NCBI GenBank assembly: GCA_022496185.1
Contig: WTXG01000012.1
Span: 124,001-188,000, forward strand
Source: Multifurca ochricompacta
Taxonomy: Eukaryota; Basidiomycota; Agaricomycetes; Russulales; Russulaceae
Direction of reading: 5' to 3'
DNA length: 64,000 bases
The notes beneath the pieces were generated by a model, which was not told where the DNA came from, did no database searches, and saw only the letters and a program-made list of their open reading frames with translations. Positions 10,286-21,839 of this stretch are shown here, piece by piece (position 1 is the first letter of the stretch; each line of letters begins with the position of its first letter). The position numbers and the translations under genes are program-made.

Positions 10286-13200
10286 ATGGCCAAAAGCGCA
10301 GCATTGAACCCTGCCTCGATGCCATTTTTCCCTGGTGGAAGTCGGACCAGTGATGAGGAAGACAGACTTAGCATAGGGTTTTCTGTTTCTGGTGTTCATG
10401 AGCGGGATCGTGCCTTCATGTCATCGGTCTCTCTTTCCCCTTCGGATCATCCCTCCGTTAAATCCTCGCCTAGTCCTTCTAGTGAAGGCTTGGACAATGT
10501 ACACGACGTTGGAGGCCGGTTCGATAAATCACCGTCTGACACCGACTGGATCCGTCGCTCTTCTATCATCCGACCTATGGATTCCACAAGGCAGTACCCA
10601 TCTTTCGATTCAGCCGTAGCTCGGGAGCCAAGTATTTCCAGCAGCCTCGATGCGGCCTCGGCTATAGAGGACGTTGGCTATAGTGCATCCGAAAACGGTT
10701 CCTCTTTCCCCATGTCCGGGCCTCCGACCTTGCGCCAGTCGGTGACGCCGTCGATTGGCATACAGAATCGCTCTCGCTCGCCCTTTTCCAACAACGTAGT
10801 CGTTGCATCATCTTCACCTGTATCCTCCCTGGGTTCCGGCGGTCAGTTTGTCTCCAACGTTGAATACTCATCCAGCTTCGAAACCCAACTCAGGGCCTCC
10901 CCGGTGATCAATGACATCCTGGAGCGGCTGGCACGATGCGAGATCTCCACTCGAGAAATTCACCGCAATCTCAACGACGTTCACCGTAAAGTGGACATAC
11001 TTTTGGACCGGTCCTTGGGTCTTGCCTCTCAACCCGAATTCAAGGATCCATTTGCCCCAGCTGGCTCGCCCTCTAGTCTAGGTGGGCCGCCCTTGGGCAT
11101 CGCAAGGCTCTCAATCTCTGGTAACCTTGCACCCAATCAGCAACCTTCAGACGATATCATTCAGATCTCGCAGCGGCTAAATACCCTTACTTCCTCCGTT
11201 GGTCAGTTACTTGCGCTGCAGACGCAGCAACATATGCAGGGCATTGGACCAACGCTGGGGGGAAGTCAGATTGCCAGCATCGGACCTTCACAGGACATTC
11301 CCCCCAACCAACTTTTAACACCTTCTCTACCTTTATCCGCAAATATTATCAGCCATGGGTTGCCCAATCGTCCAGAAATCCGGTCATCGCGCACACCCAA
11401 TCCACCCATGCGAACCTGGTCAGCTGGTAGCCTGGATCTCCCCGTGAGACCTTCAGACAACCTATCGGTCCTCCGTAGCTCGGACGCGCTGCTGCGTGAC
11501 AAACGTCGATCCGTCTCCGGGCTTGTGCGAAGGGACTCTGTGGGGGTGAGTCAACGGCAGACACCGTTTTTGCCGCACACATTGATCAGACAGCAGGTCG
11601 ACGTCTTGGGGGGTACATCTTCTCGAGATGCGGGCGGGCCAGCGCTCTCGAAGTGGGATCAACTGTCCCTGGCACCGGAGTTACTTAACTCCTTGACGAA
11701 ATTCGGGTTTGTATTTCTTGCCCAAATCGACTTGGTTCGCTGAAACTCCGCATAGCGTGGGTCCGCCAAATAAGATTCAGCAACGTGCCCTACCATTTTT
11801 ACTCAAGGGCGCCGATATTATCGCGCAAGCGCCTCCAACCCAAGAACGCATTGCCGCATATGTGATCCCTGCGATCCACGTCGCCCTCATAAATTCAGCT
11901 GGTCTTCCTCCGAACATCGGTCCTATCGTAGTCATGATCTCCACTACAGTCGATCAGGCTACGCAGGCGCAGCGTATGATACGCGACATAGGCGGCCCTA
12001 TCGGTATCAGGTCCGCCCTGGGTGTCGGTTCTGCTTTTTCCTCCAACGACCTCGCACAAGAGTTGCGTCTGTTGCAACAAAATACGCCTCATGTTATCTG
12101 TGGAACGCCTCAGAAGCTTCATGCCCTTTTCACTGCCCCTGGCGGGCTTGTCGGCTCCCAGGTTCGGTTCCTGGTCCTTGATGAAGTGGATCAACTGATC
12201 GCGCGTAACTTGCACGACTTTATATTTAATATCGTCAAACTCCTTCCGCCACCTCGGAGCCGACCACTCAGTAACCCTTCTGGCAATGCATCTCAGACGT
12301 CATTGTCATCTAGTGACGCCAATTCGTCATTCCAGTCACTTGGCCGCAGGTACTCGACCATGGGAACCTCACCTACCCCGGACATTTCAGCACCTGGCTT
12401 GCCTCAGCCAATCGAACGTCAGACTGCGCTTTTTTCCAATACTGTTCCCCAGGATGTCCTCAATCTAGCCACTGCTATACAGCTGCGTGAACCTGTCCGC
12501 GTGCTTGTTCGGCGCGACGGCAATGTCACGCATGCTGACACGAGTCAAGGCGCACGCGGCCTACGCCAATTTTACCTTTATCTTGCGTTCACTGCCGGTG
12601 GGCGCTCCGAGACACAAGTCCCAGTGTCAGGTGATGGATTGGGTATTATCGGTTCTGGCAGAGGTCTGTCGAACGCTGAAACCCAGCAGGCCCGAGAGTG
12701 GAAGCTGGATGCTCTCAGCGATCTTTTTGAGGATATTGAGATTGCGCAAGCCATCGTCCACGTCGGCGGACTGAATGCGTTGGATTCCGTCGTGTACAAG
12801 CTAGCCAGTCGTGGTCTTGAGGCCATCCCTCTTGTGTGTTGATCGCGTTTACGTCCTGATGGTGATGTACTGACATGAGTGGCTTTGTAGCATAGTGACA
12901 TGAATGCTGCGGCAAAGCTTGCTGCCCTTAACCGGTTCAGAAACCTAGCTGCTGGATTAACGAGGCAGTTGACGACCAAGGTCCTCGTAGTGTACGACGT
13001 TCAGGTCAAAAATCCCGAAGTACCCCACGTTGCGCTCATCATTAACTATGGCAAGTCTATCAAGATTGGCCTGGCTATATGACACTCACGTTGTAGCCCT
13101 TGTAGATCTGCCGAAAGCTGTTGAAGAATATGCACATCGGTATAACCTACGACCACCTGTTTTGTTCTTGAACTCATGCATCTTCCTTTCAGTGTTGCCC

Positions 13201-13461
13201 CTGCTATTGCCCCTAGCCATTCCCGCGCTGGCGTCATCGTCAACTTTGTTACCGCTACTGGTGGAGATGTTGAGATGCTCCGGTCCATAGAGTGCTTCTA
13301 TAAGTAAGCTGCGAACCAGCTATTTTTGTACTTCCCTGGCTGATCTTCTGTTGTCCATAGGATCAAATGTGTATGTCTTCATCTTTTAAGCGTTTTCTGC
13401 CCATTTATATTAACATTCTTTCTAGCCCGAAGTTCCCATGAGCTTGCGACACATCGTTTGA
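10286..13461 (+). CDS. Degenerate DEAD-box (eIF4A-like) pseudo-helicase with long disordered N-terminus
   Basis: Exons: 10286-11706, 11756-12833, 12891-13050, 13106-13139, 13193-13303, 13361-13370, 13426-13461; 949 residues, more than twice eIF4A. Residues 1-470 are Ser/Pro-rich, with two helical stretches near 210-245 and 290-320. From 471 on it follows eIF4A: a Q-motif-like NKIQQRAL, then AQAPPTQERIA where eIF4A has AQAQSGTGKTA, then HVICGTPQKL (GTPGR site), VLDEVDQL (616-619, for DEAD), SNT for SAT (701-703), LHSDM, PHVALIINYDLPK, but HRVAPAIAPSHSRAG where HRIGRxGR belongs, then GVIVNFV and a PEVPMSL end. A low-complexity insert follows DEVD. Catalytic lysine and arginine fingers are gone, so ATPase activity is unlikely. 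Intron 3 is GC-AG and exon 6 is 10 nt. Confidence 0.9.
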
Positions 13462-13734
13462 ACTTGAACCGACTGTCTTTTCGATATTCCCACCTGTTCT
13501 TGTATCCCTAAATGCCCATCTATCCTCTTGGATTACTGATGACCCCGTGCTTTGCTGCTGTTACATCAAATCGCATTGCGTATTCTGTTCTATACCCTTT
13601 GCACCCACCATCTACTCAAAAACTGTTTCATTACGTGCTCCCTGTGGTCTCGGAATTATCCTGTCTTGCACCCCGTTGTATAATTTGTCTTCCCTTTTTT
13701 CCACTTCTTCTCATTACTTTCAGATCCGGATTGC

Positions 13735-16700
13735 TTAATTCGCGCCCCCGTGGACTGCAAATATCTTCAATGTACCATCTTCTGCACAGCTTGCGATTTG
13801 TCTGTGCTCCTCGACTTGCCTTCCTGGCCGCCAGGCTAGCTGGTGAATGTGATCTATATGAGCCGATCTAGAATTTTCACCCCATGAGGTGCATAGAAAC
13901 AAGTGCCGTAAAATCACGTACCCGGCTTTGATCTCTAATGACATCTGCCAGTTGACGACGTCAACAGAGGTGAAAAATAATATGTTTCCGGTCTCGAGTC
14001 CTACGGCCAGCACTCGTCTACTGGAGATGTAAATGGATTCAAAGAAGGTGAAAAAAAAGTGACGAACTCATTGGACTCGGTCAAAGGTGCGAACGCAATG
14101 GCGGTGACAGCTTCAGACAGCCTGAAGTCTACCACTGCCGTCCACTGTGTGAAGTCTCCTTGAAGGCATTGCCATATCTTGACCTATGTGATATGTTTCA
14201 TGTCAGGGCTCTTGTGATTCGTGTTATGAAGATTGGTCAACCGTTTTATCCCGCGATGCAGTGGCAAAGACATCCCCTTCAGGTGCCCAAGCCCCGTCCC
14301 AGATTATCCGAGTGTGTGATTTGTCTACAGCGATGGGCACGTATCCTAGGGCACAATTCAGAAACTCCTATAAGCACAACGGGAGGAAGTTGACCTGATT
14401 CTTCCTTGTGGAATAGGCGCCACGTTCTGTCGCGCGAAACAGTCAAGACGAGCTGGTCGTCCGGACTAAATGCAATCCGCGTCACGGTGAGTGTATGTCC
14501 CTCAAGTGGCTGACCGAATGGTTGGAAGTTCTCCGTATCGTAAATACGGACTACGGCATGCTTCGCGGTTGTGGCCCTGCATGCCGTTGCGAACAGCTTA
14601 CGAGACGAAGAGACGCCGATTGTAATGGACTAGAGAGGTCACGTAGTCAATAATTGGCTTGCGCGGGAAGAGCCATATACTGAACCTCGTAGCCGTGGCC
14701 AAAGACCTTCTCTACTTCTGGCCAGAGCGTGATGGAAGCAAGCTCCGCCTCGAATGGTCGACGCGAAGTGGACATCGAAAACGGAGGAGCTGGAAAATCT
14801 CAATGAGAAACTCCCTGGGTATGGCTAGGTTAACCATTGGAGCTGACCATCGCTCGTTGCCTTGTTGGACAAGCCAAGTGGTCGAACAGTCGCGCTCACA
14901 GGGAGCGTCTCCTGTTTCAGGTGCTGTTTTGAGAGATTCTGTTGCTCATTTCCTTATATCATTTACCTCGTCAACAATAAAATTGATTGCACGAAGCCCC
15001 CGCATCGCTTGAACAAAGCCGCGCGGTGCCCCGAAAACGCGTGCAACCTTTTCGTCTGCAACGCTGACAAATCGCAATGGATCGAGGGAGACAACCCCGA
15101 GGAGATCATAACCATGAACTTGCGGTCGACCCACTTCGTGCCATGACAGCATGGACTCTTCGCTACTGTTTGTAGCCGGTAAAGCTGCATGTAAACGGGT
15201 CGTTTGATCAAGTCTATATATAGACTTAATTAGATGAAGCTGCGGGCATCAACAACTACAAAGAGATACGAACATACCCCGTAGATATGAGGTATTCCCC
15301 ATCAGGGCTCCATGCAATACTCTTTACGGGACCTACGTGCCCAGTAAGCGCGCCAACTTCCGTCCAGACCTCGTCACTTGTCGCCGCTCCACTCGTTCGC
15401 ATGCACCGCCAACGCCGCCATCCACCAGACCAACCCCAAGCCAATGCCTCTGAACCACCCGCTGCCCATAAACCACCCACGAACCCGCCGAGACGTTGTC
15501 CCCCAACATCACCGAAGCGCTGCTGGTTGGTCCAGAGGGCAGACGAGTTTCCAACTTGTCCGGACAGGACAGAGACAGGTGACCAGAGGATGAGAGAAGA
15601 ATCAGTAGACGTTGAAAGTAGTGTGTCTCTTGAATGCCTAGTCGGTAAGGGGCGCCAAGAAAGAGATGTAACCCCGGCCTCGTGTCCAACAAGCAAGGCA
15701 TCGAATGTTATAGAGAATTGCTGTGTACTAGGGAAGACTGAATCCACGAGGCCGCGCATGTTGTCAAATGCAGTTACCTGGACTCCCCAGTCTTGACAGT
15801 CAGTATATGCTTCCTAAGGGAGATCTGACGTCCGCCCTCTTCGCCGTCCTCAACTTCACCTAACGAAGCTTCGAAGGCATCAAGTAGCTCATCGTTCAGC
15901 GCTTGTGGGTTACTGGCCGCCTGGGGACGAATGAGGGCTTCGATGTTCCACAAGCGGATGTTTGCATCTTGCGAACCAGATGCAAGGATCAAGGGTTCAA
16001 ATGGCGAGGTGGGGGGGCGAAAGCATATAGCGCGGACCCAATCTTCGTGACCAGATATTGTTGCGGATAGAACAAACTAACAGGCGTTAAGTAGCAAAGT
16101 ATTCGTGAGAAAGTAAGTTGTGGCATACATTTTTCTCAGACCGCGTAAAAATTTGTATATGCCTGTCGGTGCTTCCAACTGCGAGGATCAGAGCTACGTA
16201 AGTGGCAGGGTGGTCAAAACGTTTGTCAGCTATTACCACGAACACGAACAAGAGTTCCCCACCACTGCTTTGTGGAAGTTTGGCCAGCTCCATGGCCAGA
16301 GGGAATCGCCCCTTTAAGAGGATGGTCTCGACCTCTTCCAAGTCATCTGCAGAGTTCATTTAAAAAGAATTGAGATAAGGGCAAGAGGTGATGCACACCC
16401 TGTTCTCCGATTTTCCAGACTTTCAGAAGCGAGTCGGAGCCACCAGTTATAATGCACCCCGCCTCTGTATGGGCACATAACGCAGTGATGGCTTTCGTAT
16501 GTGCTTGAACACTCAATGACAGTGCCCACTATAAAATCGAGATAATGCGAGCCAGTCAAAATTTGAGAGCACTTTACATGAGGCGCGTAGACAAATCATC
16601 CATACATTGGAGGTAAAAGTTCGCCAGAGTCTTATGTAGCCAGTGTCATCTGCAGACAGGAACCGGCTCTCGTCAATGAACTCGACACATGTGACGAGCC

Positions 16701-16920
16701 CATCGTGCCCTGACAAGGTCACGAATACACCGTGATCGGATGGTGACTGTAGAAGAGGTCAGAGGACGGCACCGACCAGGCGAAAACTAACCTGCGCGTC
16801 CCAAAGCGAAACAAGTTTTCCGGAGCCAAATGCAACAAGAGAGGAGCCTGAGGCTGCTGCAGTGTGATTGAATCTATTAGCAGAAGCTGAAATATAATCT
16901 ACGGATGTGTTGATGACCAT
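13735..16920 (-). CDS. ELP2: Elongator complex subunit ELP2 (double WD40 propeller)
   Basis: Scaffold subunit of Elongator, which makes the cm5-type modification of wobble uridine in tRNA. Fifteen exons (reverse): 16920-16792, 16746-16606, 16528-16399, 16346-16263, 16193-16129, 16076-15778, 15727-15278, 15213-14967, 14923-14848, 14789-14686, 14629-14395, 14345-14242, 14183-14068, 14020-13922, 13867-13735; 803 residues, full length. Landmarks: VDYISASANR at the start, SGHEDWVRAICF, LLVGHEAGVTSLSW, SPDGEYLISTGLDQTTRLH, WHEVGRPQVHGYDLL, ATVRPLGLSNKAT, LWPEVEKVFGHGYE, LTVSRDRTWRLF, and IIWDGAWAPEGDVFATASRDK. An in-frame ATG upstream exists, but 16920 fits the family. Head to head with the PPTase gene, 83 bases between start codons. 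Confidence 0.96.
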
Positions 16921-17003
16921 GTCAATGGTTTGGTTGAGAAAATGACTTGGAAGTAGCAAATTTGGTGTATCACGCCGCATCCATTGCATTGATTTAATAT
17001 TTG
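16921..17003. promoter_or_regulatory. Short bidirectional promoter, ELP2 / PPTase
   Basis: Only 83 bases separate the start codons of two divergent genes, so the promoter and both 5' leaders must fit here or overlap the coding ends. An AT-rich TTTAATATTTGATGG lies just before the plus-strand ATG. No clear TATA box. Confidence 0.6.
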
Positions 17004-17456
17004 ATGGCCATCCTGGGCATTGGTGTCGATGTCCTTCACCTGCATCGCCTCACACGTCATCTTTCCAATAATCGGTTAGCAAGGCGTATTCTCAGTCCTA
17101 CAGAACTAGGGGAATATCTTGCGCTTCCGGAAGAGGACAGTGAAAGGAGAATCCGCTTTCTTGGTGTAAGGTGGGGGGTGTACCAACCTTTATCAACGCG
17201 GCCTCAGTCATTTGACCCCAAATATTATAGATGGGCAGTAAAGGAAGCCGTTTACAAGGCGGTATACCCAGTCGTGAAACCGACTTGGCAAGATTTTACG
17301 CTGCAGAAACACGCCAGCAATCCCAAGCCTGACTTGATGTATCACCCCAATGATACCTTATCCCCTCTCAGGCTTGGCCGAATACACACTTCTGTGAGCC
17401 ATGACGGCGGCTACACCTTCGCTACTGTCATCGTGGAACAACCCGTCCAAATATAA
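17004..17456 (+). CDS. AcpS-type 4'-phosphopantetheinyl transferase
   Basis: Transfers 4'-phosphopantetheine from CoA to a serine of an acyl carrier protein. A free-standing AcpS-like enzyme in fungi is usually the mitochondrial PPT2 type. Exons 17004-17170 and 17231-17456; 130 residues, standard size. Motifs: GIGVDVLHLHRL with the Mg-binding Asp, ILSPTELGEY, FLGVRWAVKEAVYKA formed across the intron (the catalytic WxxKEA signature), and SVSHDGGYTFATV. The 60-nt intron has no stop and is a multiple of three, so retention would add 20 residues just before the catalytic motif. No presequence is visible, so mitochondrial location is an inference from family only. It shares an 83-base promoter with ELP2. 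Confidence 0.93.
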   Translation: MAILGIGVDVLHLHRLTRHLSNNRLARRILSPTELGEYLALPEEDSERRIRFLGVRWGVYQPLSTRPQSFDPKYYRWAVKEAVYKAVYPVVKPTWQDFTLQKHASNPKPDLMYHPNDTLSPLRLGRIHTSVSHDGGYTFATVIVEQPVQI

Positions 17457-17532
17457 GAAGTCTATAGGGACCTCGTTACCTGTGAATGGTGATAGATCAC
17501 TGCCACACCGTAGCAGGACTTGACATGTTATA

Positions 17533-18790
17533 TTATACACTTTCTACTTCCTTTGGCCACCAACCTGGCCACCACGGCGCCACAAGCCACCGTGTATCGT
17601 TGTCGGACGCGCCAGCTTCCCCATCTAATAATTCAAACTTTAAATTACCCTTCTCAAGGCCTTCCACATGCTCCAACCTAAGGAGCGCTAGCCCCACACC
17701 CCGAACCGTGCTAAGCAGTCTCCCCGTCCCTCTAGGACGTGCAATGCGCCCTTCTCCTGGAGCGTGCGCGACCGAAGCGTGGATGTTCAGCCCTGCTGTA
17801 AATTGTGGCCAGGGTTGGCCGTTGTTTAGATAGTGTGGGGCGGCGGATGACGGGTTAAGAAGAACAGGGAGTATGCGCTTGCGGATGACGCCAGTGTGAT
17901 ATGTTCGAACTGTGAGCTCTTGTCCAACATAGCAGCCTTTTCGGAAGTCCACTGCAGTCATCGCATCAGCGGCGTCATTGGGAAAATCCCAATCTAACTC
18001 ACGCGCCCCCATTGCGTCTAGGTTCGATTCCATTGGGAAAGCCTGCATCGGAGGAATATCAACTACACCCTCAGGAACGCCGTGAACGATCCGGTGTAGA
18101 AGGTAGTCGTCTGGCACACCTTCATCGTGTGTACTTATTTCCTGTGCTACTCGCATGGGTCTTTGTCCCTCAATTAGAGAAGGATGGACTACTCACGCCG
18201 ACCCCCTTTCTTCACTAGTCTTCTTAGACCCATGCCGTCTGCTCTCCGATCTAGTAATGCCTCACCTTCCATGCCCCAAGGCCAGGAGTCCCACACCGGC
18301 TCAATTGCACCACTCTTTGTCCGCGTCCACAGCTTCGAGTTGTTGGCATTGGCGTCATGACACCATGCCGCCCAGACATCAAACTCATCTGAGGCATCGC
18401 GCAAACGAACTCTCGAACGGAGTACATGGCGTTTGAGTGTGGGAAGGAGCGCAGGTGTGTCTGTTGGGGTCGTGGCATCGTATTCGATTAAATACGAAGG
18501 TTGCGACTTGGCATCGCGCATTGCATGAACGAAGACATCATATATAACACGGCCCTTGATAAAAAGCGGATTGAGGCCCTGAACGTGGAACTTTTCCGTG
18601 TGGCTCACCTGTGCATGGAGAAAGCACGATAGAATGAGCGATGTGTCTGCGTAGACACGGCGGTCGAAAGCAGACCGTTAAGAAATTCAGCCGCTTGGGA
18701 TCCAGAAACGGAAATCAGAGCACGATTCGGTAATTTAACAGCTGTGGGTGTGGCTCTCACGAGAGCACGGACGGACGCAGGAGTTGGCAT
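17533..18790 (-). CDS. IBA57: IBA57, mitochondrial Fe-S assembly factor (GcvT-like), probable one-base frame break
   Basis: Mitochondrial folate-binding-fold protein needed to make [4Fe-4S] clusters with ISCA1/2. Best model (reverse): 18790-18609, 18554-18216, 18168-17533; 385 residues if one base is restored. Landmarks: an Arg/Ala-rich presequence, LISVSGSQAAEFLNGLL, GRVIYDVFVH, YLLHRIVHGVPEG, and DFRKGCYVGQELTVRTYHTG, the KGCYVGQE signature of the YgfZ/IBA57 family. In exon 1 the reading FYRAF should continue LHAQ before GRVIYD; the observed bases near 18620-18628 are one short, while splice sites GTGAGC and AG fit perfectly. Without that change a different intron (18658-18609) keeps frame but destroys the motif. 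It is divergent from dUTPase over 211 bases. Confidence 0.88.
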
Positions 18791-19001
18791 TGCAAGAAGA
18801 CGAGAGGAAGGATGAATCAGAGAGACAGAGAGAGAGGAGAAAGAGACTCACGTGCAGCGGCCCTGCAGGTCACGAGGTCACAAACAAATAAGATATACGG
18901 GCCGCTCTTCCCGGTCTGAGTTAACACGCTTACAAGCTCCGATAACCTCCAAAAAGACGCGCTTTAAATTGAATTTACGACGCGTGCTTTACTTCATCGC
19001 A

Positions 19002-19738
19002 ATGACTACCGACATTCCTGAAAATAAGAAGAAACGGAAATATTCCCCTGAGCCTGATACGGAGAAATCAGCTATTTCTCCTACATCTAACCTTCTCATC
19101 AAACGTTTGTCCAAAAAGGCGAAGCTGCCAACCCGAGGTTCTGCGCTCGCAGCTGGGTATGACCTTTATAGGTGTGCTCGCACATTTCCATGCGGGGTTC
19201 TCAACATTAATTCCCTGGGTAATGAAGTGCCGAGAAAAAGGTTATCCCTGCACGTGGAAAGGCCCTCATTGATACCCAACTTTCTATCGCTGTACCTCCT
19301 GGCACGTATGGACGCGTCGCGCCGAGGAGTGGCCTCGGTTAGCTATTTCGTGCCATCTCTAGTGCACGGAGGCTCATGGATATTTAGCGTCTAAGTTCAT
19401 GATTGACACAGGTGCTGGGGTTATTGATGCTGACTATCGAGGAGTCGTTCATGTCCTTCTCTTTAATCACTCTGAAGTCGACTTCACTGGTAAGTGGAGT
19501 ACTTCCCTGCTAGTGGTAGATAATCAACTGAACTTTGCCTAGTTGAAGAAGGCGATCGCATAGCCCAGCTCGTAGTAGAGAGAATTGAAACTCCAGCCGT
19601 CGTCGAAGTCGAAGTCTGTGCCGTCCACATTTCATTTTGCATCTCTTCCTTGTTTACTGACGTTCTGTTCAGAACCTCGAGACAACGCTTCGTGGTGCGA
19701 GCGGTTTCGGTTCAACGGGAGGTCACGGGGCTCTTTGA
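19002..19738 (+). CDS. DUT1: dUTP pyrophosphatase
   Basis: Splits dUTP to dUMP and pyrophosphate, keeping uracil out of DNA and feeding dTMP synthesis. Exons: 19002-19171, 19228-19337, 19388-19489, 19543-19613, 19673-19738; 172 residues, as expected for the trimeric enzyme. All five motifs are present in order: [39 protein letters not shown] and [10 protein letters not shown]. The lysine-rich segment near the N-terminus ([11 protein letters not shown]) could be a nuclear localisation signal with a phosphorylatable Ser-Pro next to it. All introns are 50-60 nt and in normal GT-AG form. Confidence 0.96.
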
Positions 19739-19887
19739 GCCGTGTTCGCGAAGACCTTGCGCTGATACTTAAATCACTGTGCACACACATGTAGCTCGAA
19801 CGTTTTCGGGTATTGTCAACTTATTGTAGAAGATAATACACAAGTGTGGTATATTCATGCCACCGATAACAACTTCAACTCCATATC

Positions 19888-20990
19888 TTAGACAACGATA
19901 GACCGGTAAGTGGATAGCTGGGATGTGAAACGAGTGATTTGACCTAGAGGGGGGGTCGTCGGACTTCAGGTTCACAGAGGCATATTTCACTTACCAGGGG
20001 TGAACTGGTTCATGCAGGAATCGTATGAGTAGTCCATATAGTTGTGGATGGGGTCAACACCTGGGGACGAGCAAGTATCACGGCCTATGGGGCAGCCAGA
20101 CGCAGGGGACGCTTCCGCTGGAGTGTCCGCAACTTGGTCACCCGAGCCGGTGCAGCCCCCCTGGAACGTGTGATATAGACCAACCCAGTGGCCAACCTCG
20201 TGGGTAACGGTCTGCCGTGCCAATCCAGTCAGCGTCGCCAAATCAGAAGAACACGTTACTCCTACCTTGCCCTCGTCATAATTGGCAGTTCCACCATTGG
20301 GAACAGACGAATAGAGGAAAACGACGCCGTCGTCTTGCGGGTTACTGCTATAGTCGGAAGGGAAGGTCGCATAACCCAAAAGCCCCTGCCCAGAGCCTGA
20401 TGTGAACCTGAACAACGCCACAATGAGCTTCGCATGTTATCCTGTAACCTGATGCATACCCGACGCTGTAAAGATTGAGGTCGGCGACACCACCCTGACG
20501 GAGGCTGCTCTTCATGTCAGTCTGCTGTTGCGAGCTGGGACCAGCGTTGTTGAACCAGTCGGAGTTCACAGTGCGCGTTGTGCCAGCGAGAGCGAAAGAG
20601 AGACCGGAGCCAGCGTAGCCACTGTTCAGCGCACTTATCTGGGCAGCGATCGAAGCATCCCTGGTTTCAAAACGAGTTGAGTTCTGTGTGTTCAAAAAGA
20701 TTGAATGACATTGGGACGAACGAGAGACTCCCGCCTTGAAGTGTGCTGTCTTGGCTGATGACATGGAAGTATACGGAGACGGTGGCAGAGTTCGCTGCAT
20801 CCCCCACCAGAGAGAGGGGAGTCACTTTGTTCTCAGCGAAATGCTTCTCCGCAGCAATGAGCTTCTCTTCAGAAATGGATGTGCCACAACGACGAGGGGT
20901 AATGGTAGCGTTGAGAGCCTCGGGGACGACAGCGGGGGACGCGAAGGCGGCGGACGTGCCCAATAAAATGGCAAGAACGGAAGCGAGCAT
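19888..20990 (-). CDS. Secreted M43 (pappalysin/cytophagalysin-like) zinc metalloprotease
   Basis: Extracellular metzincin. Exons (reverse): 20990-20710, 20660-20460, 20407-20266, 20211-19995, 19943-19888; 298 residues. Residues 1-17 form a hydrophobic signal peptide ([17 protein letters not shown]), followed by a short propeptide with RRCGTS, whose Cys could be the switch that ligates zinc. The active site is [11 protein letters not shown], a complete HExxHxxGxxH, with the Met-turn in [11 protein letters not shown] further on and paired cysteines as in fungal MEP1-type enzymes. The 54-nt intron at 20212-20265 has no stop and is a multiple of three, inserted just before the active site. Start chosen at 20990 because the signal peptide begins there; an upstream in-frame ATG exists. 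Confidence 0.93.
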
Positions 20991-21469
20991 GATCGATCGA
21001 GAGGATGGAGGGTGGAGGGCGCAAGGGACTGGAGAGCAGATGAGGCTTGCTGGAGAGCAAGACATGGTCAAGTAGAGGTTTTATAGGCAAAACATAGGGC
21101 ATGCAGTTAAAAATCTCCAGTATGGACTAGACATCGGGGAGAAATCATCTGTCACCATGTGGCTCACTGAGTGCGACCATGCTGGGCACCTTAAGGTTAC
21201 ATGCGTTTGCAGCAACGCTCGTAGGGAAGACGACGATGATATGCGACGTGGTGAAATGGGCAACCCGAGAAATTAGTGGAGAAGAAGACTTGACCCCTTC
21301 TTGGCGTTAAGATAGCATATGCCAAAGACCAGTTGAAGCACGAGGAACGGGTCAGTTGCCAAGGAGGAGAGCAGGTGGGTGCTCAGTATCGACGGTCCCG
21401 GCGATGATTTTCAATATAATCATGATCACTCCGGCCGGTATTCCTGTCATTACCCCCGAAGGTTCCCAC
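20991..21469. other. Divergent intergenic region, protease / PET191
   Basis: Shared promoter region of about 480 bases. An open frame runs into PET191 from 21356, but the family start fits 21470 better. No repeat or RNA gene seen. Confidence 0.45.
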
Positions 21470-21839
21470 ATGTCCAACTACTGTGAACCCCTCCTGGTCG
21501 CTCTCAAAAACTGCGTCCTACACTCGGATTGTGTCATGAAAAATGGAAAACTCCCATCCGAATGCATAAAAAACCACATGGATGAGCTACCAGAAGAATG
21601 CAAATCTCTCCGTCTTGCAACCTTCGAGTGTAAGCGTGCCATGGTAATTTCCTCTGCGAAACTGTGCTGTTAGCGTTGTACGTTTCGACTAATTTTCAGC
21701 TGACTAGCTTGACATGCGGAAACGGTTTCGTGGAAACAATGCGGGTGCTACTGTGTTGGGAATTAAGCAGGAACCGCGTCCGCACCGACGACAGATTTAC
21801 CACCTGAGACTGGAACCACAGGCTCTCTCTAATCTCTAA
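21470..21839 (+). CDS. PET191: PET191/COA5-like cytochrome c oxidase assembly protein
   Basis: Intermembrane-space twin-Cys protein needed for assembly of respiratory complex IV. Exons 21470-21643 and 21708-21839; 101 residues. The spacing of cysteines (YCEPLLVALKNC, then SDCVMKNGKLPSECIKNH, EECKSLRLATFECKR) and the following LDMRKRFRGNNAG match PET191/COA5. The C-terminal tail after NNAG is Arg/His-rich and longer than the minimal family form, so the true end could differ if another intron exists. Start chosen at MSNYC, as in relatives; an upstream in-frame extension is open but unlike the family. Confidence 0.88.

Noticed and set aside
15287..15796. 169-codon plus-strand frame
   Set aside because: Antisense to a WD40 exon of ELP2; no features of its own.
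18609..18658. Alternative IBA57 intron that keeps frame without any base correction
   Set aside because: It removes the conserved FYRAF-LHAQ-GRVIYD region; the neighbouring GTGAGC donor with a one-base correction restores it and matches the other one-base deletions.
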